From positions 1-64,000 of the forward strand of contig JAETQD010000011.1 of the NCBI GenBank assembly GCA_021770825.1: DNA of 64,000 nucleotides, in the 5' to 3' direction. Under the pieces are notes generated by a model that searched no databases, was not told the origin of the DNA, and saw only the letters and a list, made by a program, of their open reading frames with translations. The stretch comes from Clostridium sp. GTDB taxonomy: Bacteria > Bacillota > Clostridia > Lachnospirales > Lachnospiraceae. Shown one piece after another: positions 15,017 through 24,064 of this stretch (position 1 is its first letter; every line of letters begins with the position of its first letter). Both the position numbers and the translations under genes were made by a program.

Positions 15017-16222
15017 ATGACCAGTGCGTTACTTCAATCTCTTTTAAAGAGCACCGGGGCTTTGTGTGCTCTTCTGTTAGTCGGCATGTTTCTTCGCGCC
15101 AAAGTTCCGCTGTTCCGCAAGCTGCTGATTCCTGCTTCCGTAATCGGAGGCTTTCTTGGACTCCTCCTGGGACCGCAGCTTTGGGGAGAGGCTGCCTTTC
15201 TTCCTAACGTTCCCACCTACAACAATTTCGGTTTTGAAATGTCCCAGGGCTTTAATGGCGGACATGGAAATGCCGGAGCTGTCGGCAACATTCTTCTTGA
15301 GGCAGGGGCGCCTCACTGGGAGATCGCCCAGGGTGTTGCCAGCACCTATGCTACCATTGGCCTGATCGGTGGTATCATCCTTGGAGTATTGCTCATTAAC
15401 CGTGCTTCTTCCAAAGGACAGACGGTCTTTTTAAAGCAGGCAGCAGAGCTTCCGGCTTCCACCTCCTATGGCTATACAAAGGACGTTGAAAAGCAGGGGT
15501 CCCTGGGACGCGAGACCAGTGCCAGCTCCGCCATCGAAACCCTGAGTATCCATCTGGGCATCATCCTGATCGTATGCGGACTTGCCTACTGGGTACGCAA
15601 TATCGCAGTTACCTATGAAATTATCGGCTTTGAGGATATTCCGGTATGGCCTTACGCCCTCCTTATCATGTACGGCGTCAATTTTCTTCTGAACTTTTTC
15701 AAGCTGGACTGGCTCATCGACGCCCGTGTGAAATCCCATATCAGCGGCGCCATGTCTGACCTTGCCATTACATCCGCCATTGCCAGTATGCCAATCCGTG
15801 CCGTTATGACCTACATGCTCCCGATTCTGATCACCAGCGCCATTGCTTTTGTTATGGTATACTTTACCACCATTAAAATGTTCCAGCTCTTTATGCCTGA
15901 CAGCTTCTTCTTCGAGCGTGGAATCTTAAGCTTTGGCATCAACACAGGTGTTATGATGACCGGTATCACTCTTTTAAAAATCTGTGACCCGGATTTTGAG
16001 AGTCCTGCCATGGAGGATTACTCCTTCTGCTATGCAATACGAACCATCATTGACCTTTTATCCACACCAATCATGTACTCGATCTTAGCAAAAGGCACAT
16101 CCCTGCAAATGCTGATTTTCGGCATTGTCTATACGCTGATTTGTTACATTATCGTAATCATCGGAAAGCTCATGTATAAGTCAGAGCCTTCCACTCTCCT
16201 GCTTACGCAAAAAGCCGCATAA
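15017..16222 (+). CDS. gltS: GltS-family sodium/glutamate symporter, apparently shortened internally
   Basis: The 401-residue membrane protein starts at ATG 15017, which has GGGGG 7 bases upstream. It shows the GltS hallmarks: PLFRKLLIPASVIGGFLGLLLGP near residue 35 and GFNGGHGNAGAVGN near residue 80, then a central hydrophilic loop and a C-terminal helical half (SHISGAMSDLAITSAIASM). In the family about 60-70 residues (two helices with a re-entrant part) lie between the first block and the GGHG motif. Here the two blocks are joined directly at VPTYNNFGFEM. The frame is open, but the topology would be disturbed. It forms an operon with pepT, separated by a terminator-like hairpin. Confidence 0.8.
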   Translation: MTSALLQSLLKSTGALCALLLVGMFLRAKVPLFRKLLIPASVIGGFLGLLLGPQLWGEAAFLPNVPTYNNFGFEMSQGFNGGHGNAGAVGNILLEAGAPHWEIAQGVASTYATIGLIGGIILGVLLINRASSKGQTVFLKQAAELPASTSYGYTKDVEKQGSLGRETSASSAIETLSIHLGIILIVCGLAYWVRNIAVTYEIIGFEDIPVWPYALLIMYGVNFLLNFFKLDWLIDARVKSHISGAMSDLAITSAIASMPIRAVMTYMLPILITSAIAFVMVYFTTIKMFQLFMPDSFFFERGILSFGINTGVMMTGITLLKICDPDFESPAMEDYSFCYAIRTIIDLLSTPIMYSILAKGTSLQMLIFGIVYTLICYIIVIIGKLMYKSEPSTLLLTQKAA

Positions 16223-16229
16223 TCTTTCT

Positions 16230-16262
16230 CTCCGGCCCGGAACCTCCGGGCCGCCATTTTTC
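16230..16262 (+). terminator. Hairpin between gltS and pepT
   Basis: CGGCCCGG and CCGGGCCG form a strong stem with a 5-base loop, followed by CCATTTTTC. It probably ends part of the transcripts after gltS, or protects the upstream message. The pepT ribosome binding site AAGGAGG follows directly. Confidence 0.7.
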
Positions 16263-16277
16263 ATAAGGAGGTCTTTC

Positions 16278-17489
16278 ATGAAAACCGTATTGGAACGCTT
16301 TTTTAACTATATTTCCATCGACACTACATCAAAGGAAAATTCAGACATTTATCCATCTTCTGACAGCCAATGGATTCTGGCAAGACTTTTGAAAAAAGAG
16401 CTGGAAGAAATCGGACTGTCCGAAGTCGCCCTTGATGAATTTGGCTATGTGACCGCATCCATTCCGGCCACCGATGAATCATTACCGCCCCTGGGGCTGA
16501 TTGCCCATATGGACACCAGCAATGCAGTTCCCGGCGGGCCAATCCACCCATCGCTAATTACCTATGAGGGCGGAGATATTCTTCTCAACCGGAAATTGAA
16601 CATTTGTTTAAAAAAAGAGGAGTTTAAAGACCTGGAACAGTATGTGGGGCAGACATTGGTGGTAACTGACGGCACCACCCTGCTGGGAGCTGATGATAAA
16701 GCCGGAATTGCAGAAATCATCACAGCCGCCGAACGTATTCTGTCGGATTCTTCTATCCGGCATGGAAAAATCCGCCTGTGCTTCACCCCGGACGAAGAAG
16801 TAAGTGCCGGAACCAAACATTTTGACGTGGAAAAATTCGGGGCCGATGTGGCCTATACCGTAGACGGCGGACCGCTGGGAGAATTGGAATATGAAAATTT
16901 TAACGGCGCCACTGCATCCATTACGATTCACGGAAAATCATTCCATCCCGGTGCATCCAAAGGCCGCATGGTAAATGCCCTGATCCTTGCATGGGAGCTT
17001 CAGGGGATGCTGCCCTTCCAGGAACAGCCGGCATATACTGAGGGCTATGAGGGTTTTTACCATCTTTCTTCCATGGCAGGAACCGTATCCGAATGCACAA
17101 TGAAATACCTGATTCGCCAGCATGACCGTGAGGAATTTGAACGAAAAAAAGCGCGGCTGACTGCCATTGCCGCTTACTTGAATGAAAAGTATGGCGAAGG
17201 CACCGTTGAATGTATGATCGAGGATAAATATTACAACATGAAAGAGATCATTGAACATCATATGTATCTCATCGACAAGGCGGAACAGGCCTTCCTCTCC
17301 TGCGGAATTACTCCCCTGCAGGTTCCTGTCCGCGGCGGTACAGACGGTGCCCGATTAAGCTTCAAAGGGCTCCCCTGTCCGAACCTGTCCACCGGCGGCC
17401 ACAATTTCCATGGAGTATTTGAATATATTCCGGTTGCTTCCATGGAACGGATGGTGGATGTACTGGTGAATCTTGTACAGCAGTTTTAA
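16278..17489 (+). CDS. pepT: Peptidase T (tripeptide aminopeptidase)
   Basis: The 403-residue protein has the full peptidase T length and all M20B motifs: IAHMDTSNAVPGG near residue 76, TTLLGADDKAGIAEI near 133, TPDEEVSAGT near 171, YTVDGGPLGELEYENFNG near 193, the lid domain at about 205-310, and the C-terminal RGGTDGARLSF and TGGHNFHGVFEYI. It is a cytoplasmic di-zinc enzyme that removes the N-terminal residue from tripeptides. The ribosome binding site AAGGAGG is ideally placed. It is the second gene behind gltS. Unlike its paralogue at 12723-13814 it shows no deletion, so it is likely the working copy. Confidence 0.95.
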   Translation: MKTVLERFFNYISIDTTSKENSDIYPSSDSQWILARLLKKELEEIGLSEVALDEFGYVTASIPATDESLPPLGLIAHMDTSNAVPGGPIHPSLITYEGGDILLNRKLNICLKKEEFKDLEQYVGQTLVVTDGTTLLGADDKAGIAEIITAAERILSDSSIRHGKIRLCFTPDEEVSAGTKHFDVEKFGADVAYTVDGGPLGELEYENFNGATASITIHGKSFHPGASKGRMVNALILAWELQGMLPFQEQPAYTEGYEGFYHLSSMAGTVSECTMKYLIRQHDREEFERKKARLTAIAAYLNEKYGEGTVECMIEDKYYNMKEIIEHHMYLIDKAEQAFLSCGITPLQVPVRGGTDGARLSFKGLPCPNLSTGGHNFHGVFEYIPVASMERMVDVLVNLVQQF

Positions 17490-17508
17490 AATTTGTTTCT
17501 CATAAACG

Positions 17509-17545
17509 GAAAGAAGGCCAGCGGGGAATCGCTGGCCTTCTTTCG
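17509..17545 (+). terminator. Terminator of the gltS-pepT operon
   Basis: The arms GAAAGAAGGCCAGCG and CGCTGGCCTTCTTTC form a 15-bp stem with a loop of about 6 bases. It follows the pepT stop by 20 bases. Confidence 0.9.
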
Positions 17546-17729
17546 GAAAAGGTATTATGTCTCTTATGGGGTATAGCAAAAACTATATAATGTATTGGGG
17601 GGGTTACGAGTAATAATATAGCATATGTTTCCGCATAAGTGTGCACAAACATTTATTTTTATGAATTTTTTTTTTGTGTAATTTTACTCGCCGCCCAATT
17701 TTTTTGTGTAATTTTTACATTTCTAAATA
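17545..17729. other. Gene-free spacer with homopolymer runs and a short direct repeat
   Basis: Between the two terminators of convergent operons this spacer holds a run of seven G at about 17597 and two copies of a T-run followed by GTGTAATTTT(T)AC (about 17664-17686 and 17698-17718). No gene or clear promoter is seen. Confidence 0.5.
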
Positions 17730-17774
17730 AAAAACGGCGTTTGCCTGTGTTTCTTTTGTACAAACGCCGTTAAA
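17730..17774 (-). terminator. Terminator of the spoIIE-tilS-hpt-ftsH operon
   Basis: On the minus strand AACGGCGTTTG pairs with CAAACGCCGTT and is followed by TTTTTTATTT, about 12 bases after the ftsH stop. Confidence 0.9.
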
Positions 17775-17784
17775 CTTTATTTTC

Positions 17785-19596
17785 TTAAACAAACAGGGCA
17801 TCAAACTCTGTCTGCCCGATTTTCTCCTTCTCCAGAAGAATCTCACAGCATTTATGGAGTACATCCTCATGTGCAAGGATGATTTTCTTTGCCTCCTCAT
17901 AGCATTCGTCGATGATTCTCTTGATTTCGCTGTCAATGGCTGTGGCCACATCCTCGCCGTAGCTTCTGGTATGGGCCAGGTCACGGCCGATGAACACCTC
18001 ATCCTCATCGCTTCCGTAATGAATCATTCCCACGCGCTCCGACATGCCGTACTGGGTCACCATGGCTCTGGCAATAGCTGTGGCCTGCTTGATGTCCTGG
18101 GACGCTCCGGTAGTCACATCCTGGAAGATCAGCTCCTCCGCGATTCTTCCCCCCAGAGAAACCATAATATTCTGGAGCATTTTTCCCTTGGTGTTGAACA
18201 TCTCATCCTTTTCCGGCAGCGGCATGGTGTATCCTGCTGCCCCCATTCCTGTGGGGATAATGGAAATGGTGTGGACAGGTCCCACATCGGGAAGCTCATG
18301 GAACAAGATCGCATGTCCGGCTTCATGGTATGCCGTGATCTTTTTCTCTTTTTCAGAAATCACTTTACTCTTTTTCTCAGAGCCGATTCCCACTTTAATA
18401 AAGGCCCGCTCAATGTCTTTCTGAGTAATGAACCGTCTGGACTCCTTGGCCGCCATAATGGCGCCCTCATTCAGAAGATTTTCCAGGTCAGCACCGGTAA
18501 ATCCGGCCGTTGTCTGGGCAATCCGTCTCAAATCCACATCCTCGCCCAGGGGCTTTTCCTTTGCATGGACCTGTAAGATTTCCTCACGTCCCTTGATATC
18601 CGGCTTTCCGACTGCCACCTTCCGGTCAAAACGACCGGGACGGAGAATTGCCGGATCCAGAATATCCACGCGGTTGGTGGCTGCCATAACGATAATGCCC
18701 TCATTAACGCCAAAACCGTCCATCTCCACCAAAAGCTGGTTTAAGGTCTGCTCCCTCTCATCGTGTCCGCCGCCCATTCCGGTACCTCTCCGTCTCGCAA
18801 CGGCGTCGATCTCATCAATAAACACAATACAGGGCGCATTTTTCTTGGCATCCTCAAACAAATCTCTCACACGGGATGCGCCGACACCCACGAACATCTC
18901 TACAAAATCCGAACCGGAAATGGAGAAAAACGGAACGCCTGCCTCTCCGGCCACAGCCTTGGCAAGCAGGGTTTTTCCGGTTCCCGGAGGGCCCACCAAA
19001 ATCACGCCCTTGGGGATTCTGGCGCCCACATCCGTATACTTTTTAGGATTTTTAAGGAAGTCCACGATTTCCTCCAAATCTTCCTTTTCTTCCTCCAGAC
19101 CTGCCACCTTGGAGAAGTTGACGGAATTGGTGGTACTCATTCTGGCACGGCTCTTTCCAAATTCCATCATTTTGGCGTTTCCTCCGCCGCCTCCCAGTCT
19201 GGCGTTCATGTACATCATAATAAACATGATGACCACTGCCGAAAGACCGATGGGAAGAATAATCATCGTCAGATAATCATCCTGACGGACATCATCCACA
19301 ATGTAATCAATCCCGTGTTCCCTCAAAAGCTCCTGGGCCTCCACCACGTCGGAAACGGAGATTTTTCTGTTTTCGCCGTCTTTCATGGAGATTTCCAGCA
19401 TTCCTGTGGGGGTCTGTGGATTCTGTTTTACTTCTGCCGACTCGATGGCATCGTTTTCAATGGCCATCATAAATTCCTGATAGGTCATTTCTGTGCTGAA
19501 CAGACTGCCCTGCTGGGTAAGTGTGGATGCGAAAACAATTAACATCATCACAAGCAGGACCAGCCCGATTCCGCGAAACTGCTGATTCTGTTTCAA
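17785..19596 (-). CDS. ftsH: ATP-dependent zinc metalloprotease FtsH
   Basis: A membrane-bound AAA+ protease of 603 residues. Membrane helices lie at about 11-27 and 111-131 with an extracytoplasmic domain between them. The Walker A motif GPPGTGKT is at about 202-209, Walker B is FIDEIDAV, the second region of homology is RPGRFDR, and the zinc-binding motif HEAGH lies near residue 425 with the third ligand Asp in [12 protein letters not shown]. It forms hexamers and degrades misfolded membrane proteins and short-lived regulators. It is last in the order spoIIE-tilS-hpt-ftsH that is conserved in Bacillus and Clostridia. The C-terminal tail is short, as in many Clostridia. Confidence 0.97.
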   Translation of the reverse strand: MKQNQQFRGIGLVLLVMMLIVFASTLTQQGSLFSTEMTYQEFMMAIENDAIESAEVKQNPQTPTGMLEISMKDGENRKISVSDVVEAQELLREHGIDYIVDDVRQDDYLTMIILPIGLSAVVIMFIMMYMNARLGGGGGNAKMMEFGKSRARMSTTNSVNFSKVAGLEEEKEDLEEIVDFLKNPKKYTDVGARIPKGVILVGPPGTGKTLLAKAVAGEAGVPFFSISGSDFVEMFVGVGASRVRDLFEDAKKNAPCIVFIDEIDAVARRRGTGMGGGHDEREQTLNQLLVEMDGFGVNEGIIVMAATNRVDILDPAILRPGRFDRKVAVGKPDIKGREEILQVHAKEKPLGEDVDLRRIAQTTAGFTGADLENLLNEGAIMAAKESRRFITQKDIERAFIKVGIGSEKKSKVISEKEKKITAYHEAGHAILFHELPDVGPVHTISIIPTGMGAAGYTMPLPEKDEMFNTKGKMLQNIMVSLGGRIAEELIFQDVTTGASQDIKQATAIARAMVTQYGMSERVGMIHYGSDEDEVFIGRDLAHTRSYGEDVATAIDSEIKRIIDECYEEAKKIILAHEDVLHKCCEILLEKEKIGQTEFDALFV

Positions 19597-19608
19597 CTGG
19601 CTGCCTCC

Positions 19609-20136
19609 TTATTGCTGCTCTACCACTCCGATATAGGGAAGATTTCTGTATTTCTGGTCATAATCCAGACCAAAGCCCACCACAAATTCGTCCGGAATGG
19701 TGAAACAGGTGTAGTCTACCTTTACCTGCTTTTTCACACGGCGCTCCGGCTTATCAAGCAGAGTGCAGAGGTGGATGGATTCCGGATTTCTCTGCTTTAA
19801 AATCTCAATCAGATAGGCCAGGGTTCTGCCGGAGTCGATAATATCTTCCACAATCAGAACATTCTTTCCTGCGATGGACTCATCCAGATCTTTCACGATG
19901 CGGACAACACCGGAAGATTCGGTACCGCTTCCGTAGCTGGATACGGACATGAAATCCATGGACACCGGAATGGTCAGACGCTTGGCTAACTCACAGGTAA
20001 AGAACACGCCGCCTTTTAAAATGCAGATCAGATGTACCTGCTTTCCCTCATAATCCCGGTTAATCTGTGCTGCGACCTCACAGATTCTCTTATCAACTTC
20101 CTCTTCTTCCAATAAAACACGAATTTTGTCAGCCAT
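19609..20136 (-). CDS. hpt: Hypoxanthine phosphoribosyltransferase
   Basis: The 175-residue type I phosphoribosyltransferase contains the PRPP-binding signature VLIVEDIIDSGRTL near residue 95, the flexible-loop region MSVSSYGSGTESSG near 65-78 and the purine-binding DEFVVGFGLDYDQKYRN near 150. It makes IMP and GMP from hypoxanthine or guanine and PRPP in the cytoplasm. The start overlaps the end of tilS by 8 bases and the stop lies 12 bases before ftsH, so the three are co-transcribed. The length is typical. Confidence 0.95.
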   Translation of the reverse strand: MADKIRVLLEEEEVDKRICEVAAQINRDYEGKQVHLICILKGGVFFTCELAKRLTIPVSMDFMSVSSYGSGTESSGVVRIVKDLDESIAGKNVLIVEDIIDSGRTLAYLIEILKQRNPESIHLCTLLDKPERRVKKQVKVDYTCFTIPDEFVVGFGLDYDQKYRNLPYIGVVEQQ

Positions 20137-21544
20137 GATCTTCTCCTTTGCATATTTTGACTTCTAATATTGTGCGGGTGGTATTCGTTATTTTATAATA
20201 TTCGCTGATACGGTATCCGATCACCCAGAGCACATGGCTTCCTTCCGCAAGAAGCTTTATGGATTCCCTGCGTTCCTCCGGGATTTTTTCGTCAATGAAA
20301 AAACGTTTCAGGAGCTTTCTTTTCCCTCCTGAAATCAGGAAATAGTCCCCGCTTTTCCTGTTCCTGACAGATAACGTATCTTTGATTTTATCATAATCAA
20401 ACCATTTCGTATACTGGTTTTTTGGAATTTCCAGGTCTTTTTTCCAGGAAAATGTCCGCATGACAACCCTTGTATGGTCTTCCTTTCCGTCCGGAATTCC
20501 TTCCTGTTTCCGGATTTCCAGGGTTTCGTATCCTCTGAGAGCCTTAAGTCCATAGGGCAGCATGGCCTCACATCCGCCTCCCGGTCCCTTAAGACTGCAG
20601 ACCGCTTCGATATGCCGGGATGAGATGTCCTTCTGGCTCCCTGACACCCGGGATATCATGGCCCGCACCAGGTATTCCTTAAGAATATCCGGCTGCTTGT
20701 CAAACACCGCGGTTCGTATGGAAACCTTCTGCCGGGCTTCTGCCCTTTTCGCCGGAACGCCAGCCTCCCCCGGGAGAATGGCTGCCTCTGGGAAAGCCGC
20801 TTCCTCTGAGAGAATGGTTTCCGCCTGGCAGGAAAAATATGCATCGGCCCGGGATGCCAAAGACGCCGTATTTAAAATATGCTCTCTGGCCCTGTCATTG
20901 ATGTTTTCCCCAACCCACGGAAGGAGCTCGTTCCGGATTTTATTTCTGGCATACCGGCATTCCCCATTGGTGGAATCTTCGCACCAGGAAATCCCCTTTT
21001 CTCTCAGATACGCCTCAATTTCCTCTCTGGTAAGGCATAACAGCGGCCGGATGATCGTATCCCGTACCGGGCGGATTCCTCCCAGCCCCCGCAGGCCGCT
21101 TCCCCGGAACATGTTTAAAAGTATGGTCTCCGCGTTATCGTCTTTATGGTGGGCGGTGGCTGTCTTTTCACAGGAAAACTGCCTGGCGGCCTGCTCCAGG
21201 TGGAAATACCTTAAATTTCTCCCGGCCTCCTCCTCAGAGATTCCGTGGGCCGCGGCGTACTCTGCCACATTTTCCCGGACCACGGAAAGCGGAACGGAAA
21301 GTTTCCCGCACAGGGCTCTCACATAGGCCTCATCCCGGTCTGCCTCCTCTCCCCGGAGGCCGTGATTTAGATGGAAGGCCGCCACATGGATTCCAAGCTC
21401 CTCTGACAGCTCGTGAAGAACCCAAAGAAGGCAGACGGAATCGGCGCCTCCCGACACTGCCGCCAGGACACCCTCTCCCTCTTCTGCCATCCGGTGAGCT
21501 TTCATATATTCTTTTATCCTCATCCTCAGTGCCTGTCCGTCCAT
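20129..21544 (-). CDS. tilS: tRNA(Ile)-lysidine synthase
   Basis: The 471-residue protein has the N-type ATP pyrophosphatase P-loop VSGGADSVCLLW near residue 31 and the TilS motifs HLNHGLRGEEADRDE and TAHHKDDNAET. The C-terminal domain ends with KRFFIDEKIPEERR and LWVIGYRIS, the substrate-binding part of full-length TilS. The enzyme converts C34 of tRNA-Ile2 to lysidine, which changes decoding from AUG to AUA and is essential. A Glu/Ala-rich insert is seen around residues 240-265 (EAAFPEAAILPGEAG). The gene follows spoIIE by 4 bases and overlaps hpt by 8. Confidence 0.95.
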   Translation of the reverse strand: MDGQALRMRIKEYMKAHRMAEEGEGVLAAVSGGADSVCLLWVLHELSEELGIHVAAFHLNHGLRGEEADRDEAYVRALCGKLSVPLSVVRENVAEYAAAHGISEEEAGRNLRYFHLEQAARQFSCEKTATAHHKDDNAETILLNMFRGSGLRGLGGIRPVRDTIIRPLLCLTREEIEAYLREKGISWCEDSTNGECRYARNKIRNELLPWVGENINDRAREHILNTASLASRADAYFSCQAETILSEEAAFPEAAILPGEAGVPAKRAEARQKVSIRTAVFDKQPDILKEYLVRAMISRVSGSQKDISSRHIEAVCSLKGPGGGCEAMLPYGLKALRGYETLEIRKQEGIPDGKEDHTRVVMRTFSWKKDLEIPKNQYTKWFDYDKIKDTLSVRNRKSGDYFLISGGKRKLLKRFFIDEKIPEERRESIKLLAEGSHVLWVIGYRISEYYKITNTTRTILEVKICKGEDHG

Positions 21545-21548
21545 TGTC

Positions 21549-22964
21549 TCATCTCCCGTAAATTCCTCCCACCAGCACGGTCATGTCGTCCCTGGGCTCG
21601 CCCTCAAAGGACAGGGCAAAGGTCAGAATCATTTCCGCCGTCTCCTGGGGCCCCGCCGGCGGAAGTCCTCCCAAAAAGTCCTTAAAGGCCTCCTCCTTCT
21701 CCTCCCCGGGCATGGCGTCCAAAACACCATCGCTGACCATGACAATTCTGTCGCCATCCCACAGCTTTTTCGACAGAAGCATTGGCTCCACCGGATTTAA
21801 GATTCCCGCCGGAACATGCTCCGATTCCAGCGCCTCCACCGATTCATGGCCCATGATAAAGGACGCCACAGCTCCCAGCTTCATAACCTCCACCACGCCG
21901 GAATATAAATCCACCAGACACAAATCCAGCGTGGCCGGGCGTTCATTCTGGCCCGTCAGCAGCAGTACCGTATTGACAAGCTTCAAAGCAGCCCTGGCCG
22001 AAAATCCCGTTCCCAAAAGCTGCTCTGTAAGTTCTATGACCTTTTCACTGTCAGAATTCGCCGCCTTTCCGCTTCCCATTCCATCGGAAAGGCTCATGAT
22101 GGCCTGTCCGGGGATTCCGCTTTTAAAGGTATAGCTGTCTCCTGAAATCTCCTCACCCTCCCTGGGCACTCTGGAGGAGCCAAATAAAATCCTGTATTTT
22201 CCGTCCTCCACGAACCGGAAGGGGGCTGCGTTTCTGGTGATGATGGTTTTTCCGTCCCGGGAGGGGCTCCAGGTTCCCTTCATGGCCCGGCCGATGAGCT
22301 CCGCCGCATCCTTGGCGGTCATACAGCGTCCGTTGGTCATTCTGGCGTTCATGAACACCTCCCGCCTTTGTTCCTCATACTGGAGCACCAAAAGGCTTTC
22401 CGCAGCGATTCTCCGCTTCCTGAGCACCGCCCTCAGCTCATCTTCCCAGGTTCTGGTCACGTCCATGGCCTGCTCCATCTGGCCGGAAAATTCTTCTAAA
22501 ATTCCCGCCATCTCTTCAAACTGGACCATCACCGCGTCCCGGCTCTCCAGAAAGCGGTTTTTCCAGGCAAGATTCATGGTAGCCCGTCCAAGATTTCTGT
22601 TTAACTGCCCAAGATAGTCAGACTTTCTGCGGCACACCTCCAGAAACCGCCTGGGCATGTCCTCAAATTCCACCCGCCCCTTTTTCTCAAAGGTCCGCAG
22701 CAGATAGTACAGATAATAATTTTCCTCTTCTTCCTCCCGCCTGCATTCCCGTTTGATTCCACAGGTTTCACACTCCCCGCAGACCATGGCGGAAGCCGCT
22801 TCCAGGGCCGCGATCCCGTCCTCCCTGGTGAGACCATTCTCCCCTCTGGACTTTTCAAAGGTCTTTGCAAGCCCCTCCAGGGACTGGGCCATATCCTTTA
22901 ACCGTTTCGCCGCATAGGCGTTCACACCCGTCATGTCCTTATGTACTGCCCGTTTTCTTAACAC
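21549..22964 (-). CDS. spoIIE: SpoIIE-type PP2C phosphatase without the membrane domain
   Basis: The 471-residue protein holds a Cys-containing helical middle region (CGECETCGIKREC near residue 63) and a C-terminal PP2C/SpoIIE domain with metal-binding Asp motifs LSDGMGSGKAA (near 295), VSDGVLDAM and RDDMTVLVGG. In B. subtilis SpoIIE is about 830 residues with ten N-terminal membrane helices, and it dephosphorylates SpoIIAA to release sigma-F in the forespore. Here no membrane helix precedes the catalytic part. A GTG start at 22964 with GGAGGG 7 bases upstream and its own promoter at 22993-23025 shows that the N-terminus is not simply missed. Gene order before tilS supports the assignment. 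Confidence 0.85.
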   Translation of the reverse strand: MLRKRAVHKDMTGVNAYAAKRLKDMAQSLEGLAKTFEKSRGENGLTREDGIAALEAASAMVCGECETCGIKRECRREEEEENYYLYYLLRTFEKKGRVEFEDMPRRFLEVCRRKSDYLGQLNRNLGRATMNLAWKNRFLESRDAVMVQFEEMAGILEEFSGQMEQAMDVTRTWEDELRAVLRKRRIAAESLLVLQYEEQRREVFMNARMTNGRCMTAKDAAELIGRAMKGTWSPSRDGKTIITRNAAPFRFVEDGKYRILFGSSRVPREGEEISGDSYTFKSGIPGQAIMSLSDGMGSGKAANSDSEKVIELTEQLLGTGFSARAALKLVNTVLLLTGQNERPATLDLCLVDLYSGVVEVMKLGAVASFIMGHESVEALESEHVPAGILNPVEPMLLSKKLWDGDRIVMVSDGVLDAMPGEEKEEAFKDFLGGLPPAGPQETAEMILTFALSFEGEPRDDMTVLVGGIYGR

Positions 22965-22992
22965 AAAAAATCCCTCCTAACCTGCGTACCAT

Positions 22993-23026
22993 ATTATAAA
23001 CAGATCAGAAGGAAATATTTGTCAGA
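22993..23026 (-). promoter_or_regulatory. spoIIE promoter with 21-bp spacing and a Spo0A-like box
   Basis: Minus strand CTGACA (23020-23025) and TATAAT (22993-22998) are 21 bp apart. In B. subtilis the spoIIE promoter has the same non-standard spacing and needs phosphorylated Spo0A. TTTGTCAGA on the plus strand (23018-23026) matches the 0A-box consensus TTTGTCRAA at eight of nine positions and overlaps the -35 element. Confidence 0.6.
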
Positions 23027-23062
23027 TTCCCGGTCTCAGATGAAAAAATCGCATGACATTTT

Positions 23063-23392
23063 TTACTGGGATTCTTCCGCCTTAAACAAAATTTCGTCTT
23101 TTTTGACCAGACCCAGTTTTTCTTTTGCTACTTTTTCCACGTATTGCTTTGTCTGGACGTAAACCCTGTACTCCTCAAGCTGGGCAGCCCTGGCCTCTTC
23201 CTTTGCCTTGGCCTTTTCTAACCCTGCCTCTCTTGCCTGGTATTCCAGGTCCTTTTCCCTGAGGGAGGAAGCGCCCACATTGACCACCACGGCAAGGCTC
23301 AGTACCACCATGGTAATACCGATCAGAGCCATCCGGTTTCCAAGGCCGTTTCTGGAACGTCTTCTGTTTCTTTTATTTCGGTTTTCTCCCAT
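23063..23392 (-). CDS. divIC: Septum formation initiator DivIC/FtsB
   Basis: A 109-residue bitopic membrane protein. It has a very basic N-terminus (NRNKRNRRRSRN), one membrane helix at about 21-41, and then a coiled coil (REKDLEYQAREAGLEKAKAK) ending in the family motif YVEKVAKEKLGLVKKDE. DivIC/FtsB stabilises the FtsL-FtsQ divisome subcomplex. The start overlaps yabQ by 20 bases, the order known from B. subtilis. The spoIIE promoter lies directly downstream. Confidence 0.9.
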   Translation of the reverse strand: MGENRNKRNRRRSRNGLGNRMALIGITMVVLSLAVVVNVGASSLREKDLEYQAREAGLEKAKAKEEARAAQLEEYRVYVQTKQYVEKVAKEKLGLVKKDEILFKAEESQ

Positions 23393-23750
23393 GTTTCCCT
23401 GCCTCCTTCCGTGAGATCATAGTTCTTCTTTTTATTGTAATCCATCTCCCCAGGTTTTTCAAGAGTGCAAATACACTTTGGCTGACAATTCGGTCATAAA
23501 GAAACATCCCCAGGAACACGCTTACAATCACATACCCCCTCAGAATCCCGTCATTTTCATAAAACAGCAGGGAAAAGGTCATAACCGCGCAGTAAATCCA
23601 ATAAAGAAAGTCTTCCAGACCTGTCCACAGGGTTCCATGGGGAATCAGAAGACGGAATAACCGCAAAAGATCGTAGCTGATCATCAGGAGAATTCCCAAC
23701 GCAAAGCTTAAGGCCGCAAGCCCCGCTTCCTCCTGTATGTAAAGGCTCAA
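23373..23750 (-). CDS. yabQ: Spore cortex biosynthesis protein YabQ
   Basis: The 125-residue protein has three to four membrane helices and the YabQ signature around LLMISYDLLRLFR (residue 21) and LEDFLYWIYCAV (residue 45). It is a forespore outer membrane protein made in the mother cell and needed for cortex formation. It sits between yabP and divIC as in other spore formers. It follows yabP by 21 bases and overlaps divIC by 20. Confidence 0.9.
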   Translation of the reverse strand: MSLYIQEEAGLAALSFALGILLMISYDLLRLFRLLIPHGTLWTGLEDFLYWIYCAVMTFSLLFYENDGILRGYVIVSVFLGMFLYDRIVSQSVFALLKNLGRWITIKRRTMISRKEAGKHGRKPK

Positions 23751-23771
23751 AAGCAGCTCCTCCTTCCGGTC

Positions 23772-24053
23772 TTACTTAAACAGCCTGGAAAGGAAGGACT
23801 GTCCGGCTTTCCGGTAGCTTTCATTGGAGGAATACACAAAGCTGTCTGTTTTTCCTTCAATATCAATCTCCCCCTTATCCAGGGTCAGCCTACTCACATG
23901 GAGGTCCTTTCCCTTGATGGTCAAAAGTCCCATGTCCGTATCCAGAACGATGGTGTTTTCATCAAAGGAAATCACATCCAGAATTCCTGTGAGATTTCCC
24001 TTGTCTCTGTTGTTTAAAACGATTTTGTGGGACAGCCCGATTTTTTCTTCCAT
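23772..24053 (-). CDS. yabP: Sporulation protein YabP
   Basis: The 93-residue YabP/YqfC-family protein is rich in beta structure, with the typical core GILDVISFDENTIVLDTDMG and LTIKGKDLHV. YabP acts with YabQ in spore cortex assembly and is made in the mother cell. It is the first gene of yabP-yabQ-divIC. A strong AGGAGG site lies before the ATG. Confidence 0.9.
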   Translation of the reverse strand: MEEKIGLSHKIVLNNRDKGNLTGILDVISFDENTIVLDTDMGLLTIKGKDLHVSRLTLDKGEIDIEGKTDSFVYSSNESYRKAGQSFLSRLFK

Positions 24054-24064
24054 GAAAAAAACCT

